A DNA stretch of 64,000 nt from NCBI RefSeq assembly GCF_027923705.1, contig NZ_AP026442.1, forward strand, positions 496,001-560,000, in the 5' to 3' direction. The stretch is from Cellulomonas sp. NTE-D12 (GTDB taxonomy: Bacteria; Actinomycetota; Actinomycetes; Actinomycetales; Cellulomonadaceae). Of the stretch, positions 34,079-42,036 are shown piece by piece; positions within the stretch are counted from its first letter, which is position 1; each line of letters opens with the position of its first letter. Both the position numbers and the translations under genes were made by a program. Below the pieces are notes generated by a model. That model was not told the origin of the DNA, did not search any database, and worked only from the letters and a program-made list of their open reading frames with translations.

Positions 34079-36807
34079 GCCAGCACCTCCGCGGCCTTGA
34101 CGTGCTCGAGATGGGCCGCGACCTGGGCGACGGCCGCGCCGGCGTGCACGATCGAGTCGACGATGTCCTTCGCGCCGGACGCGGTGCCGGCGACGAAGAC
34201 CCCCGGGATGTCGGTCTGGCCGGGGTCCAGCTCGTCGCTCGGCTCGGCGACGTAGAAGTACTCGTCGAGCCCGAGCGGCTGGTCGGTGAACAGGCGCTCG
34301 ACGTCGCGGTTGGGCTGGATGCCCACGGCCAGCACGACGAGGTCGTACTCGGCCTCGACGATCTCGCCGGTGCCCTCCGTGTCCTCGTAGCGCAGCACCA
34401 GGTCGCCGTTGGGCTTCTCGGTGATCTTCGAGACCCGGCCGCGGATGTACTGCGCGCCCATGTCCTTGGCCTGCTCGTAGAACTCGTCGTACCGCTTCCC
34501 GGCGGCCCGCATGTCCATGTAGTGCATGGTCACGTCGGCCAGCGGCAGGGCGCCCATGATCAGCTGGTTCTGCTTGATCGAGTACATGCAGCAGACCTTC
34601 GAGCACAGCGGGTTGCCGACCTGCTTGTCGCGCGACCCGGTGCACGAGATGTACGCGATCCGCTCGGGCACCTTCCCGTCGCCGGGCCGCAGCACCGTGT
34701 TGTACGGGCGGGTCGGCGCCAGCAGGCGGTCCATCTGCATGCCGGTGATCACGTTGGCGTACCGGCCCCAGCCGTACTCCGGCTTGGCGTCGGCCGCGAA
34801 CAGCTTGTAGCCGGTGGAGACGACCACCGCGCCGACGGTCACCTCGGAGACCTTCTCCCGCTGGTCCATCCGGATCGCGTCCGCCGGGCAGGCGTGCACG
34901 CACTCCTGGCACTCCGAGCAGACGCCGCAGTCCAGGCAGCTTCCCGCGCCGGACCGCGCCTGCGCCTGGGTCAACGGCGCCTCGACCTCGTGGAAGTCGC
35001 GGGGACGGGGGACCAGGTCGACGTCGGGCTTGATCGGGTTGCGGTGGCCGTAGGCGGACTGGCGGGAGAGCACCTGGTCGGAGCCCACGGTGGGGAGCCG
35101 GTCGTCCAGCGCCGTGAACCCGTCCAACGGCTGCCCGGTGACCCAGCGGTCCACCATGTGCGCCACGCGGCGGCCCGCGCCGATCGCCGTGGTGATGTCG
35201 GTGGCGCCGGTGGTGACGTCGCCCGCCGCGAAGACGTAGGGCAGCTTGCTCTGCAGCGTGCGGGGGTTCACCTTGATCCGGCGGGACCGGCTGACGCCGA
35301 CCAGCTCCTCGTACAGCGAGGAGTCCGGGCTCATGCCGATCGTCGAGATCACCAGGTCGCACGGCACGGTGGTCTCGGCGCCGGGGATCGGCTCGGGGCT
35401 GCGGCGCCCGGAGGCGTCCGGCTCGCCGAGCTGCATCTTCTGCAGCCGCAGGCCGGTGACGGCGCCGTCGGTGGCGATCACCTCGAGCGGGCTGACCAGG
35501 AGCTCGAAGACGGCGCCCTCGGCCTCGGCGTCCTCCGACTCCACGTGGTGCGCCGGCATCTCCGCGCGCGTCCGGCGGTAGACGACCTTGGCCTCCGCGG
35601 CGCCGAGCCGCAGGCTGACGCGGGCGGCGTCCATCGCGACGTTCCCGCCGCCGACGATCACCACGCGCTTGCCGGTCAGGTCCGGTGCCGCCCCGTTCGC
35701 CACGTCGGCGAGGAAGTCCAGGCCGTTGACGGACCCGCGCACGTCCTCGTTGGGGATGTTCATCGGCGTGGCGGCCTGCGTCCCGGTGGCGACGATCACC
35801 GCGTCGACCCCCTCGCGCTCCTTCAGCGCGACGAGGTCGTCGACGTCGGCGTCGCAGACGATCCGCACGCCGAGCGACGTGAGGTTGGCGATGTCGGCGT
35901 CGACCACGTCGTGCGGCAGCCGGTAGGCCGGGATGGCGTGCCGCAGGTAGCCACCGGGCTGCGCCCGCTTCTCGAAGATCGTCACCTCGTAGCCCTTGCG
36001 GGCCAGCTGCCAGGCTGCCGTCAGCCCGGCGGGGCCGGAGCCGACCACGGCGATACGGTGCCCGTTGGGCGCCTCGACCTCGACCGCCGGGCCGCTGGGC
36101 GTCGCGCCCTGGGCCGCGTAGTGCTGGTCGGCCGCGTACCGCTTGATCAGGCGGATCGGCACGGTGCCCTCGAGCTTGGTGCGGGTGCACTCGGACTCGC
36201 ACGGCGCGTAGCAGGCCCGCCCGAGCGTGCCGACCAGCGGGGTGGCGTCCAGCACCAGCTGGAAGGCCTCCTCGTCCTTGCCGTTGCGCACCAGGGAGAC
36301 GTAGCCGTGCGCCTTGATGCCGGCCGGGCACGCGCCGATGCACGGCGACGTGCCCTCGCGCGTGAGCACGGCCTTCTTCGGCACCGCCTGGGGGAACGCG
36401 ATGTACGCGGCGCGGCGGGCGACCAGGCCGGAGTTGAACTCGTCCGGGACGGCCACCGTGCACGCCGTCTGGCAGTCGCTGCACCCGGTGCACGCCGCCC
36501 AGTCGACGAACGTCGGCTTCTCCTTGACGGTCGCGTGGAACCGTCCGTCGGCGTCCCGCCGGATCCCGCTCACCTCCGAGTACGTCTTGGTGGTGATGTT
36601 CGGGTGGTTGATCGTCGACGACATCTTCGGGCCGGAGATGCAGCTCGCGCAGTCGAGCGTGGGAAACACCTTCGACAGCAGGATCATCCGGCCGCCGACA
36701 CTCGCCTCCTTCTCGACGAGCAGCACCTTGTAGCCCATGTCGCCGAGCTTGATCGACGACTCCATGCCGCCGATCCCGCTGCCGATCACCAGGACGTCGT
36801 AGTCCAT
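34075..36807 (-). CDS. HdrA-like flavoprotein with an internal GltD-like NAD(P)H module
   Basis: A 910-residue fusion. Residues 1-120 are an HdrA N-terminal half: FAD loop IGSGIGGMESS, Cys53/Cys56 in DCASCISG, and a cluster at Cys106-116. Residues 150-600 are a GltD/DPYD-like module: Cys156, 160, 203 and 207 cluster region, FAD site AVVGSGPAGLTAAWQ at 253-267, and pyridine nucleotide site VVIVGGGNVAMDAARVSLR near 382-400. Residues 620-645 bring more clusters (Cys624-640), and 650-910 complete HdrA (ISCTGSR ... NPLCSKVCCMYSIK; GVFVAGTASG). It lacks the N-terminal CxCGG motif. It probably passes electrons between NAD(P)H and the HdrA/QmoC-like partners. ATG 36807 follows AGGAG. Confidence 0.85.
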   Translation of the reverse strand: MDYDVLVIGSGIGGMESSIKLGDMGYKVLLVEKEASVGGRMILLSKVFPTLDCASCISGPKMSSTINHPNITTKTYSEVSGIRRDADGRFHATVKEKPTFVDWAACTGCSDCQTACTVAVPDEFNSGLVARRAAYIAFPQAVPKKAVLTREGTSPCIGACPAGIKAHGYVSLVRNGKDEEAFQLVLDATPLVGTLGRACYAPCESECTRTKLEGTVPIRLIKRYAADQHYAAQGATPSGPAVEVEAPNGHRIAVVGSGPAGLTAAWQLARKGYEVTIFEKRAQPGGYLRHAIPAYRLPHDVVDADIANLTSLGVRIVCDADVDDLVALKEREGVDAVIVATGTQAATPMNIPNEDVRGSVNGLDFLADVANGAAPDLTGKRVVIVGGGNVAMDAARVSLRLGAAEAKVVYRRTRAEMPAHHVESEDAEAEGAVFELLVSPLEVIATDGAVTGLRLQKMQLGEPDASGRRSPEPIPGAETTVPCDLVISTIGMSPDSSLYEELVGVSRSRRIKVNPRTLQSKLPYVFAAGDVTTGATDITTAIGAGRRVAHMVDRWVTGQPLDGFTALDDRLPTVGSDQVLSRQSAYGHRNPIKPDVDLVPRPRDFHEVEAPLTQAQARSGAGSCLDCGVCSECQECVHACPADAIRMDQREKVSEVTVGAVVVSTGYKLFAADAKPEYGWGRYANVITGMQMDRLLAPTRPYNTVLRPGDGKVPERIAYISCTGSRDKQVGNPLCSKVCCMYSIKQNQLIMGALPLADVTMHYMDMRAAGKRYDEFYEQAKDMGAQYIRGRVSKITEKPNGDLVLRYEDTEGTGEIVEAEYDLVVLAVGIQPNRDVERLFTDQPLGLDEYFYVAEPSDELDPGQTDIPGVFVAGTASGAKDIVDSIVHAGAAVAQVAAHLEHVKAAEVLA

Positions 36808-36850
36808 TCGATGGCTCCTGCTTCCGGACAGGCCCGTGGCCCGCGCCTGG

Positions 36851-37330
36851 TCAGATGAAGAGGTTGACGTTCGACTCGTCCGCGTCACCGAGGTAGGACG
36901 CGACGCCGGCGTACTCGATGTCGTCGAGCAGCTCTTCCTTGCGCAGGCCCATGACGTCCATCGACATGGTGCAGGCGACGAGCTTGATGCCCTGCTCGCG
37001 GGCGGTGGCGATCAGCTCGGGCAGCAGCATCACGTTCTGCTGCTTCATCACGCGCTGCATCATCTTGGGACCGGCACCGGCGAAGTTCATCTTCGACAGC
37101 TGCAGCTTCTTGGGGCCCCGCGGCATCATCGCGCCGAACATCTTCTGCAGCGGCGTCTTCCCCGTGGTGGGGACGTGCTGGTCCTTGCGGAGCGCGTTCA
37201 GTCCCCAGAACGTGAAGAACATGGTGACCTCGTCGTCCATCGCCGCTGCGCCGTTGGCGATGATGAATGCGGCCATCACCTTGTCGAAATCACCGCTGAA
37301 CACGATGATCGTCTTTCTCGTGGACTCCAT
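36851..37330 (-). CDS. DsrE2-like (DsrE/DsrF/DrsH family) sulfur carrier protein
   Basis: A 159-residue protein. It begins KTIIVFSGDFDKVMAAFIIANGAAAM and has the conserved ACTMSMDVMGL block with Cys120, the persulfide-carrying Cys in DsrE2 proteins; FFTFWGLNAL near residue 40 is also typical. DsrE-family proteins pass sulfane sulfur between TusA and rhodanese or Hdr partners. Co-transcription with tusA and HdrA genes agrees. No rhodanese lies in the window. Confidence 0.87.
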   Translation of the reverse strand: MESTRKTIIVFSGDFDKVMAAFIIANGAAAMDDEVTMFFTFWGLNALRKDQHVPTTGKTPLQKMFGAMMPRGPKKLQLSKMNFAGAGPKMMQRVMKQQNVMLLPELIATAREQGIKLVACTMSMDVMGLRKEELLDDIEYAGVASYLGDADESNVNLFI

Positions 37331-37372
37331 CGTCCCTCTCCTGGTCTTTGTCCCGGCCCCGTGGTGGGGCGG

Positions 37373-37801
37373 TCAGCCGACGGTGGCCGGCTGGGGCCGC
37401 AGCTCGTCGAGCGCGGCTGCGAACTCACGCATGTACTTGGCGAACGGTTCGGCGCAGACCGAGCAGACGGCCGCCATCTTCAGGCGCTGTGGCGCGATGC
37501 CCCTGGCCTTCATCAGCTCCTGCGCCTGGGTGGCGATCCGGGCGGTGCGCTCGGCGCAGTCCGGCAGGTAGGCGCACTCCTCGCCGTCGGAGGCGATGAA
37601 CACGCCGTCCTGCCCCGACTCGAGGGCGTGCACGATCCACGACGGCTTGATGCCGCTGCTGCACGGGACCGCGAGCACCGAGACGGTGGCGGGGTAGTGC
37701 AGGTGGCGGCTGCCCGCCAGGTCGATGCCGGGATCCGAGATGTTGTTCGTCGAGAAGACGAGGATCCGCGGCAGCGACCCGGCGGCGTCGCTGTGGTCCA
37801 T
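37373..37801 (-). CDS. MvhD/FlpD-like iron-sulfur electron-transfer subunit
   Basis: A 142-residue protein of the MvhD/FlpD (hydrogenase iron-sulfur subunit) family. Five Cys suit a [2Fe-2S] site: Cys47 (VPCSSGIKP), Cys76 and Cys82 (EECAYLPDC), Cys113 and Cys116 (VCSVC). The tail EPFAKYMREFAAALDELRP resembles the MvhD C-terminus. In methanogens this subunit joins hydrogenase or formate dehydrogenase to HdrA; in QmoB it is fused to HdrA. Here it is separate, 8 bases after tusA, with no hydrogenase in the window. Confidence 0.84.
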   Translation of the reverse strand: MDHSDAAGSLPRILVFSTNNISDPGIDLAGSRHLHYPATVSVLAVPCSSGIKPSWIVHALESGQDGVFIASDGEECAYLPDCAERTARIATQAQELMKARGIAPQRLKMAAVCSVCAEPFAKYMREFAAALDELRPQPATVG

Positions 37802-37808
37802 CAGCGGA

Positions 37809-38072
37809 TCACTTCATCTTCTTGAGGAACAGGTGCAGGTAGCCCTGGTCCTCGAAGTTCCCCAGGAACTCGTGGCCCATCTTCTTCGACCATGCCGGCA
37901 GGTCCTTGAGCGTGCCGGAGTCCGTCGCCAGCACCTCCATGACGCCACCGACCGGCACGCCACCGATCGCCTTCTTGGCCGCGAGGATCGGGCCGGGGCA
38001 CGAGGTGCCGCGGGCGTCGACGACGGTGGTCGTGCCCTCCAGGGCCTTGAGCTCTTCGATGGCTACCGACAT
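37809..38072 (-). CDS. tusA: TusA-family sulfur carrier protein
   Basis: An 87-residue protein with the invariant CPGPIL motif, Cys25 being the persulfide-bearing residue; the rest (DARGTSCPGPILAAKKAIGG, MEVLATDSGTLKDLPAWSKKMGHEFL) fits the TusA fold. TusA proteins receive sulfane sulfur and hand it to DsrE or other acceptors. It is the first gene of the minus-strand operon, with GGAGGA upstream of the ATG. The paralogue type (tRNA thiolation or sulfur oxidation) is unclear, but linkage to DsrE2 and Hdr favours a redox relay. Confidence 0.9.
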   Translation of the reverse strand: MSVAIEELKALEGTTTVVDARGTSCPGPILAAKKAIGGVPVGGVMEVLATDSGTLKDLPAWSKKMGHEFLGNFEDQGYLHLFLKKMK

Positions 38073-38283
38073 GGTCAGTCCTCCTCCGGGACGGGTGGGC
38101 GCCGGTCCGCCGGTGACGACGCCGGACGCGGCAGGCCGCCGGGCCACAGTGCCCGGGACCAGCGGCGACGTGCGTCCGCGCGCGGAAGGGCCCCCGGACG
38201 GGGACCCTTCATCGGGTCGGGCGACGTCGCCACGGAGCAAGGTTCGACCTCGCCGGACCGCCTCATGGGGGTCGAACGTCCTG

Positions 38284-38329
38284 TACCCCCACGGGTATGT
38301 GTCGCGTTTGCGGGGGTAGGACCTAGGTC
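38284..38329. promoter_or_regulatory. CsoR/CstR-like palindrome and second palindrome between tusA and arsR
   Basis: TACCCCCACGGGTA (38284-38297) has TACCC/GGGTA arms with 4 central bases, the form bound by CsoR/CstR-family repressors; a half-site GGGGGTAG follows at 38312. GACCTAGGTC (38320-38329) is a perfect 10-bp palindrome closer to arsR. Arms GTTCGACC/GGTCGAAC (38242-38249 and 38270-38277) also occur. The spacer 38073-38367 holds no gene; it must carry both divergent promoters. Confidence 0.55.
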
Positions 38330-38367
38330 GGACCGGGACACCGTGCGGGCACCCCTACACTTCAACC

Positions 38368-38688
38368 GTGGCTGATTCAATTGCGCTTGAGCTGACCCTC
38401 TCTCCCACTGCGGTCGACGGTGCGCTCGCCGTGCTCCAGGCGGTCGCCGACCCGGTGCGGTGGACGGTCCTCGAGCAGCTCTCGGTGGGCCCGTCGTGCG
38501 TCTGCAACTTGCAGGAGCACGTCCAGGTGCCGGGCAACCTGCTCAGCTACCACCTGAAGGTGCTGCGCGACGCCGGCCTGGTCACGTCCAGCCGGCGCGG
38601 TCGGTGGATCGACTACGCGCTCGCGGACGACGCACGGTCCCGGATGGCCGCCGCGCTGCCCGGCGGCCGGTCGGTGGCACGGGCATGA
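38368..38688 (+). CDS. ArsR-family regulator with CVC motif
   Basis: A 106-residue ArsR/SmtB winged-helix protein (VLEQLSVGPSCVCNLQEHVQVPGNLLSYHLKVLRDAGLVTSSRRGRWIDYAL). The CVCNL motif at about residues 48-52 is in the position of the alpha-3 arsenic or metal site (ELCVCDL) of ArsR. It starts at GTG 38368 and overlaps the permease start by 4 bases. It probably senses As/Sb or a reactive thiol agent through the Cys pair and represses its own operon. Confidence 0.88.
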   Translation: MADSIALELTLSPTAVDGALAVLQAVADPVRWTVLEQLSVGPSCVCNLQEHVQVPGNLLSYHLKVLRDAGLVTSSRRGRWIDYALADDARSRMAAALPGGRSVARA

Positions 38689-39740
38689 GCGTCGCGGAGC
38701 GGGTCCGCGCCGGGAGCCCGGTGCGCCGGTGGACCGGCCTCGCGGGTGCCGCGGTGGTCTGGTTCGCGCTGTACGCCGTCAACGGGCGGTTCTGGATGTG
38801 GCTGGTCGGTCACGTCGCCGGCCTGGACCTGACCAGTCGGCTGAGCTCGGGCGTCCTGTTCTTCGTCACCGACTCGGTGAAGATCGTCCTGCTGCTGGTC
38901 GGCATCATCTTCGTGGTCACCGTCCTGCGGTCGTTCATGAGCGTGGAACGGACCCGGGCGCTGCTCGGCGGGCGCCGCGAGGGCGTCGGCAACGTGATGG
39001 CTGCCGGGCTGGGCGTGGTCACGCCGTTCTGCTCGTGCTCCGCGGTGCCGGCCTTCATCGGGTTCGTCGCGGCGGGTGTGCCGATCGGCGTGACCCTCAG
39101 CTTCCTCATCGCCAGCCCGCTGGTGAACGAGGTGGCGATCGCGATGCTGTTCGGCATGTTCGGCGTCGGTCCGACGGCGCTCTACGTCGTCGCCGGCCTG
39201 GTGATCGCCGTCGTCGCCGGCTTCACGCTGGGCCGGCTGCACGTCGAGCGGTGGGTGGAGCCGTTCGTCTTCGAGACGCGCCTGCGCGGCCAGGTGGTGG
39301 ACCCGAGCATCGGGCTGAGCTGGGACGACCGGATCCAGATGGGCCTGGAGGAGGTCCGCACCATCCTGCGGCGCATCTGGCCGTACCTGCTGGTGGGCAT
39401 CGGGCTCGGCGCCGCGATCCACGGCTGGGCTCCGGCCGACCTGTTCACCCGGTACGCCGGTGCGGGCAACCCGTTCGCCGTGCTGGTCGCCGTCGCCCTC
39501 GGCGTGCCGCTGTACTCCAACGCCGCCGGCGTGATGCCGCTGGTGCAGGCCCTGCACGACAAGGGGCTGCCGATGGGCACCCTGCTCGCCTTCATGATGG
39601 CCGTCGTCGCGCTCAGCCTGCCCGAGCTGATCCTGCTGCGCCGCGTGCTCAAGCCACCGCTCATCGCCGCGTTCGTCGCGGTGACCGCCCTCGGCATCGT
39701 CGCCGTCGGCTACCTGTTCAACGCCGTCCTGCCGGCCTGA
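38685..39740 (+). CDS. ArsP/UPF0718-type permease
   Basis: A 351-residue membrane protein of about eight helices. The signature VTPFCSCSAVPAFIGFVAAGVP (FCSCS, about residues 108-112) is that of PF03773 permeases, which include the trivalent organoarsenical exporter ArsP. LIASPLVNEVAI and VPLYSNAAGVMPL are further family blocks. It is translationally coupled to the upstream ArsR and followed by a thioredoxin-like protein, a common trio. The cargo could be organoarsenicals or a metal/sulfur species; not decidable here. Confidence 0.86.
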   Translation: MSVAERVRAGSPVRRWTGLAGAAVVWFALYAVNGRFWMWLVGHVAGLDLTSRLSSGVLFFVTDSVKIVLLLVGIIFVVTVLRSFMSVERTRALLGGRREGVGNVMAAGLGVVTPFCSCSAVPAFIGFVAAGVPIGVTLSFLIASPLVNEVAIAMLFGMFGVGPTALYVVAGLVIAVVAGFTLGRLHVERWVEPFVFETRLRGQVVDPSIGLSWDDRIQMGLEEVRTILRRIWPYLLVGIGLGAAIHGWAPADLFTRYAGAGNPFAVLVAVALGVPLYSNAAGVMPLVQALHDKGLPMGTLLAFMMAVVALSLPELILLRRVLKPPLIAAFVAVTALGIVAVGYLFNAVLPA

Positions 39741-39773
39741 CGCCGGCACCGCTCATCACAGGAGAGACAGACC

Positions 39774-40016
39774 ATGATCATCAAGATCCTCGGCTCCGGC
39801 TGCGCCAACTGCGTCAACCTCGAGCGCGTCACGCGCGAGGCCGCCACGGAGCTGGGCCTGGACGCACAGTTCGAGAAGGTCACCGACTACGGGGAGATCG
39901 CCGGCTACGGCGTCATGCGCACGCCCGGGCTGGTGGTGGACGAGCAGGTGGTCATGTCCGGTCGGGTCCCCACGGCGGCCCAGGTGCGCGAGCTCCTCGC
40001 GCCCCTCGCCTCCTGA
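39774..40016 (+). CDS. Small thioredoxin-like redox protein
   Basis: An 80-residue thioredoxin-fold protein (redox-active disulfide family). The CxxC site is GCANCVN at Cys10/Cys13, followed by EKVTDYGEIAGYGVMRTPGLVVDE with the cis-Pro in RTPG. It has no signal peptide, so it acts in the cytoplasm. ATG 39774 follows AGGAGA. Such proteins usually travel with PF03773 permeases; it may reduce or deliver the permease substrate. Confidence 0.88.
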   Translation: MIIKILGSGCANCVNLERVTREAATELGLDAQFEKVTDYGEIAGYGVMRTPGLVVDEQVVMSGRVPTAAQVRELLAPLAS

Positions 40017-40043
40017 CCGCCGGGCCGAGGAAGGCGCCTCGTC

Positions 40044-41207
40044 ATGACGACCCGTAGCCCGGCCGGTCCGGCCGCGCCGCCGGTCGAGGTGGCCCGGGAG
40101 GCCACCTCGGCACCGATGCCGCCACCCGTGCCCACCGACCGTGCGTCGCGGATGCGTGACCTGCACCCCGGCTGGTTCGCCGCCGTGATGGGCACCGGCA
40201 TCGTGGCGGTGGCCAGCGACGGCAACCCCGGCGGCCTGAGTGCGTTGCAGCCGGCCGCGCACGCCGTCGGCGTGGCGTTCGCCGTGCTCACGTACCTGCT
40301 CGGCGCGGTGCTCCTGGTGGCCTACGTGGTGCGCTGGGTGCGGCACACGGACGCGTGCCGTGCCGACCTGCGGCATCCCGTGCTCGGCGCGATGCACGCC
40401 ACCCTGCCGGCGGGGCTGCTGGTGCTGTCGGTGATGACCACCGCCGTCGGCCCGCGGTTCCTGCCGTCCGGGGTGAGCGTGCCGCTGGCCGGTGCGCTGC
40501 TGGCGGTCGGCGCGGTGGTCGGGCTGGTGCTGGGCGTGGCGTTCACGTACACGCTGTTCACGGGTGAGGTGGCCGCCGGCTCGGTGAACGGTGGCTGGTT
40601 CATCCCGCCGGTCGTCACCATCATCGTGCCGGTCGCCACGGCGGCGCTCGTCCCGCACGTCGGTGCGCGCGACGCACGGCTGCTGCTGGTGCTGGGCTAC
40701 GCGACGTTCGGCATGGGGTTCGTGCTGTTCCTGCTCACGCTCGGCCTGCTGTTCGCCCGGCTGGTGCTGCACCCGCTCCCGCCGGCGGCACTCGCACCGA
40801 CCGTGTGGATCGCGCTCGGCCCGGTCGGGGTCGGTGCGCTGGCGGCCCTCGGCCTGGCGCGGCAGATGCCGGTGGCGAGCAGCGCGACCGCCGGGGCGGT
40901 CGGCACGGTGTCGCTCCTGTTCGCCTCGGCGCTGTGGGGGTTCGGCCTGTGGTGGCTGGGCATCGCCGCAGCGTTGCTGGTCCGGTACCTGCGAGCCGGC
41001 GGGTTCGGGTTCCACCTCGGCTGGTGGGCGTTCACCTTCCCGCTCGGCGCCTTCACCGTGGCCACGCTGACGATCGGCCGCGCCTGGCAGACGCCGGTGC
41101 TCGAGGTGCTGGGGGCCGCGCTGTACCTGCTGCTGGTCGCGACCTGGGTCACCGTCACGGTCCGGACGGTCGCGGGGGCGCGCACCGGCGTCGTGTGGCG
41201 GCGGTGA
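40044..41207 (+). CDS. TDT-family (TehA/Ssu1/SLAC1-like) transporter
   Basis: A 387-residue membrane protein with about ten helices and a Pro-rich N-tail of about 35 residues. The start of the domain, LHPGWFAAVMGTGIVAVAS, is the family signature. It has GWFIPPVVTIIVPVA and LGWWAFTFPLGAFTVATLTIG, as in Mae1/TehA/Ssu1 proteins. The family exports C4-dicarboxylates, tellurite or sulfite; next to sulfur-relay genes, sulfite export is attractive (inference). It starts 27 bases after the thioredoxin-like gene. Confidence 0.86.
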   Translation: MTTRSPAGPAAPPVEVAREATSAPMPPPVPTDRASRMRDLHPGWFAAVMGTGIVAVASDGNPGGLSALQPAAHAVGVAFAVLTYLLGAVLLVAYVVRWVRHTDACRADLRHPVLGAMHATLPAGLLVLSVMTTAVGPRFLPSGVSVPLAGALLAVGAVVGLVLGVAFTYTLFTGEVAAGSVNGGWFIPPVVTIIVPVATAALVPHVGARDARLLLVLGYATFGMGFVLFLLTLGLLFARLVLHPLPPAALAPTVWIALGPVGVGALAALGLARQMPVASSATAGAVGTVSLLFASALWGFGLWWLGIAAALLVRYLRAGGFGFHLGWWAFTFPLGAFTVATLTIGRAWQTPVLEVLGAALYLLLVATWVTVTVRTVAGARTGVVWRR

Positions 41208-41218
41208 GCGCGGGTCAC

Positions 41219-41239
41219 GAGGCCGGCCCGCAGGGCCTC
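41219..41239. terminator. Possible terminator between convergent transporter and methyltransferase
   Basis: The 30-base gap holds GAGGCC (41219-41224) against GGCCTC (41234-41239) with a GC-rich loop. It is a short hairpin without a U-tract; weak support. Confidence 0.4.
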
Positions 41240-41975
41240 AGGGGCGCAGCACCCGCCACGCCTCGGAGACGTAGGGCAGCGGCCACGGCGGCGGTCCGGC
41301 GAGAGCCGGGTCCTCGTTGAGCAGCCCGTCGATCTGCGCCAGCAGCTGCCGGCGTCGCTCGTCGGACGCCGTGATCACGTAGCTGCGCGACAGCGCCAGC
41401 TCGTGCAGGCGCTCGCGGTCCACCGGCTGCGACCAGCGGTGCGTCATGGACTCGACGGGGCCGAGGGCGGTCGGTGGCACGTGCTCCTCGGCCGTGGAGC
41501 CGCGGCTCGCGGCGTCGGCGGCGAGCAGCGCACCGAGCGCGCGCACCCACGGCACCGACTCGTCGCGGGTGTTCCAGACGAGGCCGAGCACACCACCGGG
41601 CCGCAGCACGCGGGCCACCTCCGGCATCGCGCGGGCCGGGTCCACCCAGTGCCAGGCCTGGGCGACCACCACCGTGTCGACGCTGGCGTCCGGCAGGGGG
41701 ATGGCCTCGGCGGTGCCGACCAGGGTGGTCACCCCGGGGACGGCCTGCCTCAGCTGGTCGAGCATCCGCGGTGACGGGTCGACCGCGGTGACGTGCTCGG
41801 CCCGACCGACGAGGCTGCGGGTCAGCTTCCCGGTACCGGCACCGAGGTCGAGCACGTCCCGCGGCCGGCCGGCGAGGAGCCAGTCGACCACCGGGTCGGG
41901 GTAGCCGGGCCGCGACCGCTCGTACACGTCCGCGGCGGTGTCGAACGACAGCGCGTGCCTCGTCGTGCCGTCCAC
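41238..41975 (-). CDS. Class I SAM-dependent methyltransferase
   Basis: A 245-residue enzyme. Motif I VLDLGAGTGKLT is near residue 44; post I (VTAVDPSPRMLDQL) and AIPLPDASVDTVVVAQAWHWVD follow, typical of the UbiE/Methyltransf_11 group. It opens with FDTAADVYERSRPGYPD, common in actinobacterial proteins of unknown substrate. It is a single gene on the minus strand, convergent with the TDT transporter. Substrate unknown. Confidence 0.86.
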   Translation of the reverse strand: MDGTTRHALSFDTAADVYERSRPGYPDPVVDWLLAGRPRDVLDLGAGTGKLTRSLVGRAEHVTAVDPSPRMLDQLRQAVPGVTTLVGTAEAIPLPDASVDTVVVAQAWHWVDPARAMPEVARVLRPGGVLGLVWNTRDESVPWVRALGALLAADAASRGSTAEEHVPPTALGPVESMTHRWSQPVDRERLHELALSRSYVITASDERRRQLLAQIDGLLNEDPALAGPPPWPLPYVSEAWRVLRP

Positions 41976-42036
41976 GTCCGTCCCTCCGGTCTCCGGCCCC
42001 CGCCCATGATCGCGGCGTCGGCCGCGGTGGACCAGC

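Noticed and set aside
32261..36493. A 1,410-codon open frame on the minus strand across the two HdrA-like genes
   Set aside because: It runs in a different frame through most of the HdrA genes, has Arg/Pro/Ala-rich low-complexity translation and no motifs, while the HdrA frames carry intact Cys and FAD motifs. It is an effect of high GC.
38242..38277. Inverted repeat GTTCGACC/GGTCGAAC as main operator of the sulfur operon
   Set aside because: The arms are 20 bases apart and lie off the best palindromes; kept only as a minor note.
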